From positions 1,984,001 to 2,048,000 of the forward strand of contig NZ_CP068159.1 in NCBI RefSeq assembly GCF_016728505.1: 64,000 nt of DNA, written 5' to 3'. The notes under the pieces were generated by a model. It was not told the origin of the DNA and ran no database searches. It saw only the letters and a program-made list of their open reading frames with translations. Positions 1 to 8,861 of the stretch are shown here, piece after piece (the stretch's first letter is position 1; each line of letters begins with the position of its first letter). The position numbers and the translations under genes are program-made. Origin of the DNA: Corynebacterium riegelii. GTDB lineage: Bacteria > Actinomycetota > Actinomycetes > Mycobacteriales > Mycobacteriaceae.

Positions 1-2
1 CG

Positions 3-869
3 CCGCCGACGACAGACCCGGACGGGGAGGTAATCGCGTTTGCCCCGGTGCGTGACTTGGATACCACTGGTGATCTGGTTGCGGTTCGTACCGATGATGC
101 TGTGCATGTGGGCACTGTTGAGCAGCTGCGTAACAACACTGCCGTGACCTACCCCACCGACGCCTCCTGCGGCGAGGTCAGCGCAAACGCCGGGACGTTC
201 GCGTTGGCTTGCGGCAGTCAGGTACGCCTGTTTGACGCGAGCGGTGAGACCACCTTGGAAGTGGAAGAGCCTGCGACCGCCGCAGTGGTCACCTCTAGTG
301 GTGAGGTGGTAACCGCGAGCGATGCGCAACGCAAGGTGTGGGTGTACCGCGACGGTAAAAAGGTGGACACGATCTCCGTAGCGCGTGAAACCGACCAGCT
401 GATCGCTATGCAGTTGCCTGATCAGGATGATGCGGTGGTGCGTATCAATCGCTTCGATACCACGATTCAAGACGTCGATTGGTCCGGCGGCAGGCAGGGC
501 GGCACGCTGCGCGTGGGCCTTGGCGTGGGCAAGATTGACGGAACGGATGGTGTGGTGCTCGCGGCTGACGCGACCGGCTCGCAGCTCTTTGTCTACAACA
601 CCATGGACATCATTCGTCTGCACCAGACGGCGCCTGTGGCGCAAGGCCCGTGGGATGTGACGTGGGATGCGGCGAACAAGCTCGCTTGGATCACGTCCAC
701 TGCTGACAACACCGCCACCGGCTACGACCTGTCCGGTGGTGTGCCAGCGCAAAAGGCGCAGGTAGCGACAGTTGCGGATCCGCAGAGCATCATTTCGCTT
801 GACGACGCCACGTTGATCATCGCCTCCGCCACCGGCGACGGCATCCAAATCGTGAAAGAAACACTGTAA
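3..869 (+). CDS. Beta-propeller-like protein, C-terminal part (partial)
   Basis: The frame is open from the left edge of the window, so the gene starts before it; a GTG at 48 is probably internal. The visible part consists of short repeated beta-rich blocks with recurring Asp/Gly turns, typical of a YncE/WD40-like propeller. No catalytic motif is visible. The N-terminus, where a signal peptide or lipobox would lie, is cut off, so location cannot be judged. The stop is 7 nt before pyrD, so the two are probably cotranscribed. The function is not recognised; the fold is inferred from sequence texture only. A degenerate copy of the dispersed motif lies near its end (about 796-815). Confidence 0.6.
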   Translation, partial: PPTTDPDGEVIAFAPVRDLDTTGDLVAVRTDDAVHVGTVEQLRNNTAVTYPTDASCGEVSANAGTFALACGSQVRLFDASGETTLEVEEPATAAVVTSSGEVVTASDAQRKVWVYRDGKKVDTISVARETDQLIAMQLPDQDDAVVRINRFDTTIQDVDWSGGRQGGTLRVGLGVGKIDGTDGVVLAADATGSQLFVYNTMDIIRLHQTAPVAQGPWDVTWDAANKLAWITSTADNTATGYDLSGGVPAQKAQVATVADPQSIISLDDATLIIASATGDGIQIVKETL

Positions 870-876
870 AGGATCC

Positions 877-1965
877 ATGATGACGCTTTATGACACCGCG
901 CTGAAACTCATGTTCCGCATCCCCCCTGAGCGCATCCACGGCATCATCTCCGGTGCGCTCGGTGTGCTCAATACGGTCACGCCGCTCAACCGCGGGATGG
1001 AAAAGGTCGTGCGCGTGCACAGCCCGCGTCTTGAGCAGGAACTTTTCGGGGTTCGTTTCCCCTCGCCGCTGGGCCTGTCAGCGGGATTTGATAAAAACGC
1101 CACCGCGTTGGATGCCTGGGGCGCGGTCGGATTCGGCTACGCGGAGGTTGGCACGGTCACCCCGCAACCGCAGCCTGGCAACGACACCCCGCGTCTGTTC
1201 CGCCTGCCTGCGGACAAAGCCATTTTGAACCGTATGGGCTTTAACAATGACGGTGCCCTGAAGGTTGCTAGCCGCCTGCGCAAGCGCAAATCGAACGATG
1301 TCGTAGGCATCAACATTGGCAAGAACAAGGCCGCTGCCGACGCCGTCGCCGACTACCGCGCAGGCGCCACATTGCTCGGGCCTCTGGCAGACTTCGTGGT
1401 GGTCAACGTCTCCTCTCCCAACACCCCTGGGTTGCGTGACCTACAGGCTGTGGAGGAACTGCGTCCAATCCTGGGCGCTGTCAAGGACTCCACCGATACG
1501 CCGGTGTTGGTCAAGATTGCCCCCGATCTTTCAGACGAGGATATCGACGCTGTAGCGGACCTGGCCGTCGAGCTCGGCCTGGCTGGCATCGTGGCCACTA
1601 ACACCACCATCTCTCGCGAGGGCCTGAAAACCCCCGCCGACGAGGTTGCGGCGATGGGCGCCGGCGGCATTTCCGGTGCTCCGCTGACCGCACGCTCCTT
1701 GGAGGTGCTTCAGCGGCTGCACGCTCGCGTCGGCGACAAGCTCGTGCTCGTCAGCTCCGGCGGCATCATGGATGCACAAGAAGCGTGGAAGCGAATCACT
1801 GCGGGTGCAAGCCTGCTGCAGGGATACACCCCGTTCATCTACGGAGGGCTGGGGTGGGTTCGTGGGGTGCACGTGGGCGTCGACAAGCAGCTGAAGCTCC
1901 ACGGCCTGAGCAACATCAGCCAGGCCGTAGGTAGCGGGCTTACCTGGAAAAACGACGCAGAATAA
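877..1965 (+). CDS. pyrD: Dihydroorotate dehydrogenase (quinone), class 2
   Basis: Oxidises dihydroorotate to orotate in de novo pyrimidine synthesis and passes electrons via FMN to membrane quinone. At 362 aa it has the length of a class 2 enzyme, including the N-terminal amphipathic helices that dock to the membrane. Visible family motifs are NRMGFNNDG, the catalytic-serine segment [18 protein letters not shown] and the FMN phosphate-binding SSGGIMD. The ATG at 877 follows AAAGGATCC. The 3' end overlaps the convergent gene at 1940 by 26 bp. Codons for HVGVDKQ near the C-terminus contain a copy of the dispersed motif (1871-1890). Confidence 0.97.
   Translation: MMTLYDTALKLMFRIPPERIHGIISGALGVLNTVTPLNRGMEKVVRVHSPRLEQELFGVRFPSPLGLSAGFDKNATALDAWGAVGFGYAEVGTVTPQPQPGNDTPRLFRLPADKAILNRMGFNNDGALKVASRLRKRKSNDVVGINIGKNKAAADAVADYRAGATLLGPLADFVVVNVSSPNTPGLRDLQAVEELRPILGAVKDSTDTPVLVKIAPDLSDEDIDAVADLAVELGLAGIVATNTTISREGLKTPADEVAAMGAGGISGAPLTARSLEVLQRLHARVGDKLVLVSSGGIMDAQEAWKRITAGASLLQGYTPFIYGGLGWVRGVHVGVDKQLKLHGLSNISQAVGSGLTWKNDAE
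1871..1890 (-). repeat. Dispersed motif copy (G variant, in pyrD)
   Basis: ACGTGGGCGTCGACAAGCAG is the complement of a GCTTGTCGACG-core copy with one extra C before the ACGT end. Confidence 0.6.
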
Positions 1966-2287
1966 GCGCACACACCAGCGCCCCACCGCCCCACAATGCA
2001 AGTGAGGTGGTGGGCACAATGGTCAGCGCCTGGTTGGGCACCACCATGCCCACAGCGATCAGCGCAACCGCAACCCCCAACGCAACGAGCTGCTTCCGCG
2101 AGCCGCCCGTTGCGGTGTTGGTCGTTGCAAATGCGCCGAAAATCAACGACGCCACACACGTCAACACAAAACGCAGCGTGAGCGCATACGTTTGATCCCC
2201 GCGCATGAACGCGAGAAACGCGAAAATGAACAAGACAACCGCCAGCGCCATAAAGGCGCCGCCGGCGCGCAACTGAATTGGAACCAT
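1940..2287 (-). CDS. Small four-helix membrane protein, unknown function
   Basis: A 115-aa protein made almost entirely of four hydrophobic segments (about residues 12-28, 40-54, 67-83 and 91-108) with short loops and an Arg-rich C-terminus, so it should be an integral membrane protein. No motif points to a substrate. It starts 10 nt after the stop of the YbhB-like gene and has no clear Shine-Dalgarno sequence, suggesting translation coupled to that gene. Its end overlaps pyrD convergently by 26 bp. The gene is credible because hydrophobic segments continue throughout and it fills the space exactly. No function can be assigned. Confidence 0.7.
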   Translation of the reverse strand: MVPIQLRAGGAFMALAVVLFIFAFLAFMRGDQTYALTLRFVLTCVASLIFGAFATTNTATGGSRKQLVALGVAVALIAVGMVVPNQALTIVPTTSLALWGGGALVCALILRRFSR

Positions 2288-2297
2288 TGCGCAGAGG

Positions 2298-2831
2298 TTA
2301 CTTGTTCTCGTACCAACCCCACGTTAAGGCACGGCCAAGCGTGTGGAAGTAAAGGTTGAAACCAAGCTGCGTCGGGTTAGCAATGCTGTCCGCATCAAGC
2401 TCCGTATCCACAGCGTGCACCACAAACAGGTAACGGTGCGGGCCGTGGCCGGCGGGCGGGTTTGCGCCGTAGTAGCCCTTCACCTCGGCATCACCAGTCA
2501 AAACGACAGCGCCGACGCCCATGCCGTCCTCGGCACCCGCGCCGGCGGGCAACTCCGTGACGTCGGCCGGGATGTTAAACGCCGACCAGTGCCAGAACCC
2601 AGAAGCAGTCGGCGCATCCGGGTCGAAGCAGGTCACAGCAAATGTCTTCGTGCCCTCAGGCACGTTCGACCAAGCAAGGTGCGGGCTGGTGGCGTTATCG
2701 CCGGCTAGGTGATCCGGGAGGCGCTCACCATCCACGACGTCGTTGGACGAGATGTCAAACGACGGTACCTCCTTCAGCGGCGCGTACGGGTCAGGGCCAG
2801 GGAAACGATCAGAAACATATGAAGCAGTCAT
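2298..2831 (-). CDS. YbhB/YbcL-family (PEBP-like) protein
   Basis: A 177-aa member of the phosphatidylethanolamine-binding / Raf-kinase-inhibitor-like family. The signature blocks are CFDPDAPTASGFWHW, with the conserved DPDAP ligand-binding loop, and GHGPHRYLFVVHA, with the conserved GxxxHRY. Bacterial members are small cytosolic proteins with an anion-binding pocket and no settled role. The ATG lies 7 nt after TACTAA on the same strand, which fits a leaderless promoter. The small membrane protein follows directly downstream, so the two probably form one transcript. Confidence 0.93.
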   Translation of the reverse strand: MTASYVSDRFPGPDPYAPLKEVPSFDISSNDVVDGERLPDHLAGDNATSPHLAWSNVPEGTKTFAVTCFDPDAPTASGFWHWSAFNIPADVTELPAGAGAEDGMGVGAVVLTGDAEVKGYYGANPPAGHGPHRYLFVVHAVDTELDADSIANPTQLGFNLYFHTLGRALTWGWYENK

Positions 2832-2852
2832 GGCCCCATTAGTACCTGAGGG

Positions 2853-4658
2853 TTAGTGACCTCCGCCACTCCACGCTGCAAATAGTTGCGCATATCTCCC
2901 CCGTTGGGTCAATAGCTCGGCGTGGGTGCCGTCCTCAATAATCTGCCCTGCGTCCATAACCAGAATGCGGTCAGCGGCCGCAGCCTGATCCAGGCGGTGC
3001 GCCACTACCAGTGCCGTAGTCCCCTTGGTAATTGCCGCGGCGGCAGCCTCCAAAGCGTTAGTGTCATCACTTCCGGCCTCTGCTGTGGCTTCATCCAAGA
3101 TCAGCACCTTCGGCGACGCAAGTGCAACACGCGCCAACGCCACCTGCTGGGCCGTCTCCGGCGGCAGGTCCTCAGCGCCAGCACCAACCGGGGTGTCCAG
3201 GCCTTGCGGGAATACGCGCGCAAACTGGGCGCTTTCGGGATCCAAACCTGCGCGGCGGAGCGCATCCAACAGATCTGCATCTGAAGCGTCCTCATCAGCC
3301 ATGGCCAAGTCTTGACGCAATGTACCGGCAAAGATGTGGACGTCTTGGGTCATGAGCGTCACGTTCTTAGCTGTCCACAGGTCGCTGACCTGAGTCGTGT
3401 CCACCTCACCCACGCGGATGCGGCCCGCGGTCGGCTCCACAAGGCCCGCAATCAGCGCAGCCAGTGTCGACTTGCCCGCACCTGAAGTGCCCACCAGCGC
3501 AGTCGTCGTACCAGCGGCCAACGTGACGCTAAGATTCTCCAACACGTTCGCTCCACCCGGGTAGGCAAACGAGACGTTATCCACCTCAACATCTACCGGT
3601 GCGTTCAAGTCCTCAGGCAGTGCGGATGCCTCACGGCCATCTGCCAACGTTGCCAAACTCACCGCACGCCCGACAGAGGTCGCCGCGCTTTGCAGCTCTC
3701 CGACGAAAAACAGGGCATTGAACACCACCGCCTCTGCGCGGACTACCAAAAACACCGCAGCACTTGCCTGACCGGGGCTAATCGACCCATGAGCAACCAA
3801 CCACGCACCCACCCCGAGCGTCAGCAACAGCCACGCGGCGAACACAAACTGCCCCAACCCCATAAGACGGATAAACCAGGGCGCGCGATCCATCGTCGCC
3901 TCTACCGCACCCCACGAAGCCTTGCGCATCCGCCCAAGCGCCCAGTTCTGCAGTCCAAACGCGCGCAGCGTAGGCAGACCACGGACCGTATCAAGCAGCG
4001 CCGCGTTCCGTTTCGCCTCAGCAACACTCACCGCATTCGACGCCGCCGGGATGCTCCGAATGATTTCACGGGCAAACGGGTAGGCGCAGAGGATGAGGGT
4101 GATGAGGATGAGGGCGAGGCGGACGTCGATAAGCAAAAGTCCAATGAACGAAATTGGGAACACAAACACCGTCGTCAACACGCGCGAACCGATAGCCGTG
4201 ATAATCCGCACAACCTCGTCAATGTCTTTAGTCATGCGGGTAATCACGTTGCCGGTGCCCAACTCCATCACCCGTGGGACCGGCGTGCGAAGCACCGCGT
4301 CCAAACATCGCCGGCGCAAATCCACCGACGCCCGTGCAACCTTTGAGCCAACGATGTAGAAGCTCAACATCCGCAACGCCACGTCGACCAACATGCATGC
4401 CATGGCAAGGGCAATGGTCACCACAAACGCGCGCGTACCAGTGCCGAGAATCGGCACCGGCGTGCCAGTCAGCGGATCAACACTTCGGCCAAAAAGATTC
4501 GCCTGCAGCGCATAGGCTGAGACGATCAACACCTGGACGCTGAGCAGTACCACCCACCAACGCCTATTCAACGCGTTCGGAAGCTGCGACAGGTAAGCAA
4601 AGGTCTCTCGAACTGTCGCAGGGGCAACGGCATCAGTGCGCTCATACTCTCGCTGCAT
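2853..4658 (-). CDS. ABC exporter half-transporter, subunit with intact Walker A/B
   Basis: A 601-aa fusion of a six-helix membrane domain (about residues 30-330) and an ATPase domain (about 355-600). Walker A GTSGAGKS (390-397), Walker B VLILDE (518-523) and the switch histidine (H554 in VAHRLD) are intact. The ABC signature, normally LSGGQ, is replaced by LPPETAQQ (498-505). It starts one step after the partner gene, with a good ribosome site GGAGGTGA inside the end of that gene, so the two are translationally coupled. They should form a heterodimer; substrate unknown. The codons for LLIDV hold a copy of the dispersed motif (4121-4136). Confidence 0.93.
   Translation of the reverse strand: MQREYERTDAVAPATVRETFAYLSQLPNALNRRWWVVLLSVQVLIVSAYALQANLFGRSVDPLTGTPVPILGTGTRAFVVTIALAMACMLVDVALRMLSFYIVGSKVARASVDLRRRCLDAVLRTPVPRVMELGTGNVITRMTKDIDEVVRIITAIGSRVLTTVFVFPISFIGLLLIDVRLALILITLILCAYPFAREIIRSIPAASNAVSVAEAKRNAALLDTVRGLPTLRAFGLQNWALGRMRKASWGAVEATMDRAPWFIRLMGLGQFVFAAWLLLTLGVGAWLVAHGSISPGQASAAVFLVVRAEAVVFNALFFVGELQSAATSVGRAVSLATLADGREASALPEDLNAPVDVEVDNVSFAYPGGANVLENLSVTLAAGTTTALVGTSGAGKSTLAALIAGLVEPTAGRIRVGEVDTTQVSDLWTAKNVTLMTQDVHIFAGTLRQDLAMADEDASDADLLDALRRAGLDPESAQFARVFPQGLDTPVGAGAEDLPPETAQQVALARVALASPKVLILDEATAEAGSDDTNALEAAAAAITKGTTALVVAHRLDQAAAADRILVMDAGQIIEDGTHAELLTQRGRYAQLFAAWSGGGH
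4121..4136 (-). repeat. Dispersed motif copy (exact core)
   Basis: GGACGTCGATAAGCAA, the complement of TTGCTTATCGACGTCC, in the ABC exporter gene. Confidence 0.75.
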
Positions 4659-6203
4659 TTACTTCACCTCCAACGCTTGGCCAGCCGCACCCCACGTGGT
4701 GTTGCCGGTGATGACAACAGTGGTTGCGCCGCCACGTAGCGCCTTGACTGCCTCGACCACGTTGGCTTGGGTGACGGAATCGAGGCCGGTCGTTGGGTCA
4801 TCGAGGATCAGCACTTCCGGGTTCGCAGCCAAAGCGCGGGCAAGGGCGACGCGTTGGCGTTGGCCGCCGGAGAGGTTCAGGCCGGCCTCACCAAGCGGTG
4901 CAGTTGGCAGCTCGCCGTCAGGTCCGACACCGCCGAGGCGTCGCAAAATGTCCTGGCAATGCGCCGCTGCAAGCGCCTCTTTGACCGCCGTGTCTGAAAA
5001 CTCGCCGCGTGGATTGACGTTGTCTTCAATCGTGCCTTCGAAGATGTTGACGGTGTGCGGCGGGAACAAGACGTCGTCGCGCTGGGCCCACAATGAGGTC
5101 AACTCGTAAGACTCCTGGTCAGGCGGTAGCACCCAGAGTCCAGGGCCCGGCACCTCGGCGGCAACACCAGCATCGGGCGCAGCCAACGCCTCACCCGCGC
5201 TATACAGCTCAGATACGCGCTGACCACTGGCTACCGCGCGACCCCATCCGCTAGCCAAGTCACCGAACGCGAAGCCTGCCATGTTTAACGCCGGCGGCAC
5301 CAAAAGCGCAACGGAAGCCATCTGACCCGGGGTAATCTCAGCGCGCAGCGTCAAACGAGCAGCAACGAAAATGATCAAAGCGTTACACACCCACGCAACT
5401 GCCTGGCGAGCAAAGCTCAACCACGCATCAGCCACCAAAAACTGCAGGTTCAGCCCGCGCGCCGTTTGCGTAGAGGTGGCAAAACGGCCGGTGACCGCCG
5501 TGGCAGCGCCCAGGCCTTTCACAGCACGAATCCCCTGCGCAACGTCGGTTGCAAGACCCGCAACGTCAGCCTCCGCAGCGCGTCGCTTGAGCGAAATGCG
5601 GGTGATGGGGCGCGAGGTCCACGCCGAAAATAGCGCGATGACAACAATGGAGACAGGCACAGCCAGCGCAACCCACGGTGAGACGCTCCACATCGCCACC
5701 ACGGCACCCGTGGAGTAACCAAGCGCCATGAGCGGAAACGATAGGGACTCGCGGTAGTTCGCAATCGTGCTGGAGTCGGCGTCGATGGTGTTGAGCACCG
5801 TGCCAGGACTCATCGATCCCGCCCCGTTGCGCATCACCCCCAACGTCAAGTGTTGTTGCGCCAGGTGACGAACGCGTCCCACGGACGCTGCGGAAAGGCC
5901 GTCGCCCGTTGCCTCTCCAAGAAACTGCACAAAAAAGATTGCGATAAGCACTCCAAACAGCCACCAGGCGTTGAAGTCGGTATCGCCCAGGAGGCCGTCC
6001 ACAATCTTGCCCACTACAACGGGTACGAACGCCCCAACACCGGACCCGATGAGGTAGCTCAAAACATGCAACGCCAATACGCGCGGGTAGGCAAACACCA
6101 TGTCGCCAACCACGCGACGGCCTGCGGTCCACGAGCTGGGCGTGAGATGTTGGGCGTCGTCCGCTGGTGGCACTGGTGGGACAAACCAGCGGTACGTCAT
6201 CAT
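4659..6203 (-). CDS. ABC exporter half-transporter, subunit lacking Walker A
   Basis: About 514 aa from the ATG at 6203; an in-frame start at 6329 would run into the tRNA promoter and is unlikely. AGAAGA just upstream is the probable ribosome site. Six hydrophobic segments occupy roughly the first 310 residues. The ATPase domain keeps a canonical signature (LNLSGGQRQRVALARAL) and Walker B (VLILDDPTTGLD). The stretch that should carry the P-loop GxxGxGKS is missing: the chain passes from the linker straight to a Q-loop-like region (LFPPHTVNIFEGTIEDNV). The H-loop histidine is also absent (VVITGNTT). The reading frame is otherwise undisturbed, so this looks like an evolved degenerate subunit, not a frameshift. 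Confidence 0.9.
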   Translation of the reverse strand: MMTYRWFVPPVPPADDAQHLTPSSWTAGRRVVGDMVFAYPRVLALHVLSYLIGSGVGAFVPVVVGKIVDGLLGDTDFNAWWLFGVLIAIFFVQFLGEATGDGLSAASVGRVRHLAQQHLTLGVMRNGAGSMSPGTVLNTIDADSSTIANYRESLSFPLMALGYSTGAVVAMWSVSPWVALAVPVSIVVIALFSAWTSRPITRISLKRRAAEADVAGLATDVAQGIRAVKGLGAATAVTGRFATSTQTARGLNLQFLVADAWLSFARQAVAWVCNALIIFVAARLTLRAEITPGQMASVALLVPPALNMAGFAFGDLASGWGRAVASGQRVSELYSAGEALAAPDAGVAAEVPGPGLWVLPPDQESYELTSLWAQRDDVLFPPHTVNIFEGTIEDNVNPRGEFSDTAVKEALAAAHCQDILRRLGGVGPDGELPTAPLGEAGLNLSGGQRQRVALARALAANPEVLILDDPTTGLDSVTQANVVEAVKALRGGATTVVITGNTTWGAAGQALEVK

Positions 6204-6264
6204 TCTTCTAGGTGGTGGTAGCACGCGGGAGAATTTAGCAGATATAGCCCGTTGCGCTGGCGAT

Positions 6265-6293
6265 TTGGCGGGCGCGGCGGGCCGACCTATAGT
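6265..6293 (+). promoter_or_regulatory. Promoter of tRNA-Leu
   Basis: TTGGCG (6265-6270), a 17-bp spacer and TATAGT (6288-6293) make a good sigma-A promoter. The predicted start is about 30 nt before the mature tRNA. A GGCC-GAAA-GGCC hairpin lies in the leader at 6307-6318. Confidence 0.75.
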
Positions 6294-6330
6294 TATGCGA
6301 GTGCCTGGCCGAAAGGCCGAAACACCCAAA

Positions 6331-6416
6331 GCCCGGGTGGCGGAATGGCAGACGCGCTAGCTTGAGGTGCTAGTGTCCTATTAACGGACGTGGGGGTTCA
6401 AGTCCCCCTCCGGGCA
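6331..6416 (+). tRNA. tRNA-Leu (anticodon GAG)
   Basis: An 86-nt class II tRNA. The acceptor arm GCCCGGG pairs with TCCGGGC. The anticodon stem CTAGC/GCTAG encloses TTGAGGT, giving anticodon GAG, which reads CUC and CUU. A long variable arm (TGTCCTATTAACGGACG) and the T-arm GGGGGTTCAAGTCCCCC are present. The CCA end is not encoded: A73 is followed by CAAC. It has its own promoter and terminator. Confidence 0.98.
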
Positions 6417-6423
6417 CAACCAT

Positions 6424-6451
6424 CACCCTGCACATGTTGCGGGGTGTTTTT
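6424..6451 (+). terminator. Terminator of tRNA-Leu
   Basis: The stem CACCCTGCA (6424-6432) pairs with TGCGGGGTG (6438-6446) through one G-U pair, and is followed by TTTTT. The ATG at 6434 lies in the loop, which argues against it being the start of the next gene. Confidence 0.85.
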
Positions 6452-6466
6452 CGTCTGGGAGGTTGT

Positions 6467-7120
6467 GTGAAACGTCGCCAACTACTCCTTATTGCGGCAC
6501 TGGTCGTGTTTGTGTTGGGCTGGTTGCTTTTCGACGCCCCAACGCCCTCCACCCTCCGCTCCTGGGCTGATTCCACGGGAGCATGGTTCCCGGTGATCTT
6601 TTGGCTGCTATATGTCGGCATCACGCTGTTTCCGATTCCGCGCACCATCCTGACGGTATCTTCCGGCCTGCTGTTTGGCCCCGCGCTGGGCATTGTGATC
6701 GCGATTAGTGCCACCACGGTTGCTGCCGTGATTACGCTGCTGGTTGTGCGGTATACGCTTCGAGATTTCGTAGCACCTCGGTTGACCCATCCCTCGGTGG
6801 AACGCATTAACGCCCGACTGGAATCCCGCGGATGGCTGGCGGTGGCAAGTCTTCGCATGGTGGCGTTTGTGCCGTTCAGCATTATGAACTACGCCTGCGC
6901 GTTGACCCGTGTTCGGGTTGTACCGTTTGCGGTGGCCACGTTTGTCGGCTCCCTGCCTGGGACAATTGTCACGGTTCTGCTTGGAGACACGCTCAGCGGA
7001 CACGCAAGCCCCACCGTCATCGCTCTGACCGTTGCGCTTACCGTCGTGGGGCTTGTTGGCCTGCTTCTCGACGCCAACCTCCCCCAACCCACCCGTCAAG
7101 CCCCCAAGGTAGACCGCTAA
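6467..7120 (+). CDS. TVP38/TMEM64 (DedA-like) membrane protein
   Basis: 217 aa from the GTG at 6467, chosen because GGGAGG (6457-6462) lies 4 nt upstream; the in-frame ATG at 6434 lies inside the tRNA terminator. Several hydrophobic segments span the protein. The VTT/SNARE-associated signature region is visible: FPIPRTILTVSSGLLFG early, then LRMVAFVPFSIMNYACALTRV and FVGSLPGT. Members of this superfamily are implicated in lipid or undecaprenyl-phosphate movement across membranes, but the role of this copy is unproven. Two near-copies of the dispersed motif (6524-6538 and 7063-7076) fall in its coding sequence. Confidence 0.9.
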   Translation: MKRRQLLLIAALVVFVLGWLLFDAPTPSTLRSWADSTGAWFPVIFWLLYVGITLFPIPRTILTVSSGLLFGPALGIVIAISATTVAAVITLLVVRYTLRDFVAPRLTHPSVERINARLESRGWLAVASLRMVAFVPFSIMNYACALTRVRVVPFAVATFVGSLPGTIVTVLLGDTLSGHASPTVIALTVALTVVGLVGLLLDANLPQPTRQAPKVDR

Positions 7121-7131
7121 GTCATTAACGC

Positions 7132-7137
7132 TAGGAT
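7132..7137 (+). promoter_or_regulatory. -10 box, leaderless start of the next gene
   Basis: TAGGAT ends 7 nt before the GTG at 7145 and there is no Shine-Dalgarno sequence, so transcription probably begins at the start codon. Confidence 0.5.
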
Positions 7138-7144
7138 TGCTGGC

Positions 7145-7699
7145 GTGATTGGCGTACATGCAAGGTATCGGGGCCGCGAGCGGCGGCGCGGCGAATACGT
7201 CTCCCGCTCGGCCGAGGCACTGTCCTCGCTGCCGGGGGTGGCGGAGTTTGAGGTGGTGGGCGTTGAGGATATTCGCGCGGACGTCGATACGCCTGAGCAC
7301 GCGCTGAACCTGGTGATGGCCCTGCTTTCGGACGGTGACTGGGCCATCGGCCTCGGCATCACCTCGCATGGGCGCGGCGTGCATGCTGCTTCGGAGGCAG
7401 TAGGCACGCGCCCGGCGCAGGTGAAAGTAGGCGTAGACACCCGTAACCCAGGCACCAACGCGGAAGACATCGCCGCAGCTTTCGCGCTTGTCGGCCACGT
7501 GCTGCAAAAACGCACCATTGAGGGCCGGGAGGCCACTGCCCTGGTGCGCCGCGGGATGAACCAAAACGAAGCGGCCCGGGAGCTGGGCATCTCCAAACAG
7601 GCGATGAGTCAGCGTCTCCAGGCCGCGGGGTGGCAAGCGGAACAGGCGGGGTGGCGCCTAGCGCTCAACCTAATTATTCGGGCTGAGGAAGGTCGCTAG
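7145..7699 (+). CDS. HTH-containing protein of unknown function (SatD-like layout)
   Basis: 184 aa from a leaderless GTG. The N-terminal two thirds form an alpha/beta domain with a DGDWAIGLGITSHG segment. The C-terminal region carries a clear helix-turn-helix (about residues 137-162: RRGMNQNEAARELGISKQ and following MSQRL). The layout resembles SatD-family proteins, but similarity is judged by eye and is weak. It ends convergently inside the SPFH gene (26-bp overlap). A regulatory or nucleotide-sensing role is inference only. Confidence 0.75.
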   Translation: MIGVHARYRGRERRRGEYVSRSAEALSSLPGVAEFEVVGVEDIRADVDTPEHALNLVMALLSDGDWAIGLGITSHGRGVHAASEAVGTRPAQVKVGVDTRNPGTNAEDIAAAFALVGHVLQKRTIEGREATALVRRGMNQNEAARELGISKQAMSQRLQAAGWQAEQAGWRLALNLIIRAEEGR

Positions 7700-8858
7700 G
7701 CCGCTCGATTTCCAGCGGGTTAGCAATCGGCGTCTCAGGCGCACGGTGCTGCGTCGGATCCGGCTCGTCGACGTGCTTGTTCGCAACCGCACGCGCCTCC
7801 GCCAGTGCGCGGGCCAGCTCCGGGTCAGTGGAGGTATCAAACCACTGATCCGTATCCCCCTCCGACGCCAGGTCCTTGGTGTCCTGGTCAACGCGCTGTG
7901 CCTCGTAGCGGAACACGCCGTCATCGTCCTTGTTGGCAAAGGCCTTCGCAAACTGCTCCAGAGAGTTGCCAAACTGGGACGGGATCATCCACATCGTCGC
8001 CGCATCATTATTGGCAATCTTTGGCAAGTTCTCCAGGTACTGGTAGGCCAGCAGCTCAGGGGTCACGCCGGAAGACTTAATCGCCGCGTTGACCTTTTGA
8101 ATTGCGCGGGCCTCACCCTGCGCCTCAAGGTACTTCGCCGCGCGCTCACCCTCAGCGCGCAGGATCATCGCCTGGCGCTCGGCTTCCGCGTTCAGGATGG
8201 CGGCGTGCTTCTCGCCCTCCGCGGACAGGATGCGTGCCTGCTTCTCACCCTCCGCTGTCTTGATGTCAGACTCGCGCTTACCTTCAGCAGTCAGAATCAT
8301 GGCGCGCTTTTCACGGTCCGCCTTCATCTGCATCTCCATGGACTGCTGGATGGACGGTGGCGGATCAATCGCCTTCAGCTCCACACGGCTAATACGCAGA
8401 CCCCATTTGGCGGTTGCCGCGTCCAGCTCGCCGCGCAGGCGGCGGTTGATGGTCTCACGCGACGTCAGGGTCTCCTCCAGCGTCATGCCGCCAACAACGT
8501 CACGCAGCGTAGCCACAGAAATCTGCTCTACGCCGACCAGGTAGTTGTCAACGCCATAGATCGCCTTAGCGGGATCATTGATCTGGAACGTCACCACCGT
8601 GTCAATTGCCACGGTCAGGTTATCCTGCGTGATCACCGCCTGCGGTGGAAACGAGACCACGCGCTCACGCGTATCAACGCGCGCACGAATACGGTCAATG
8701 TAGGGCACCAGAAGCGTCAACCCACCAGAGACGGTGCGCGTGTAGCGGCCTAAACGCTCAACTACGGCGGCTTCGCCTTGCGGGATCATCTTCACGGATG
8801 CAAAAAGCAGCGACACCACAAGTATAAGGATGACGCCAAAAAGAAAAAGGCCTGGCAT
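7674..8858 (-). CDS. SPFH/Band 7 (stomatin-like, QmcA-type) membrane protein
   Basis: 394 aa. One N-terminal membrane helix (residues 3-20) is followed by the SPFH domain (VPYIDRIRARVDTRERVV, DNLTVAIDTVVTFQI). A long Ala/Glu-rich coiled coil follows (about 170-250), with repeated blocks of the type ILSAEGEKHAAILNAEAER. The C-terminal tail is acidic. The ATG follows GGAAGGA. It lies 3 nt after the NfeD-like gene; SPFH and NfeD proteins act together in organising membrane microdomains and membrane-protein quality control. The family is certain; the precise role is not. Confidence 0.95.
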   Translation of the reverse strand: MPGLFLFGVILILVVSLLFASVKMIPQGEAAVVERLGRYTRTVSGGLTLLVPYIDRIRARVDTRERVVSFPPQAVITQDNLTVAIDTVVTFQINDPAKAIYGVDNYLVGVEQISVATLRDVVGGMTLEETLTSRETINRRLRGELDAATAKWGLRISRVELKAIDPPPSIQQSMEMQMKADREKRAMILTAEGKRESDIKTAEGEKQARILSAEGEKHAAILNAEAERQAMILRAEGERAAKYLEAQGEARAIQKVNAAIKSSGVTPELLAYQYLENLPKIANNDAATMWMIPSQFGNSLEQFAKAFANKDDDGVFRYEAQRVDQDTKDLASEGDTDQWFDTSTDPELARALAEARAVANKHVDEPDPTQHRAPETPIANPLEIERPSDLPQPE

Positions 8859-8861
8859 GCT

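Noticed and set aside
3690..4346. A 218-codon plus-strand frame inside the ABC exporter
   Set aside because: Arg/Pro/His-rich low-quality translation, entirely opposite a clear ATPase/permease gene.
6434..6466. Upstream ATG for the TVP38-like gene
   Set aside because: It lies in the loop of the tRNA terminator, and a GTG with a good ribosome site follows at 6467.
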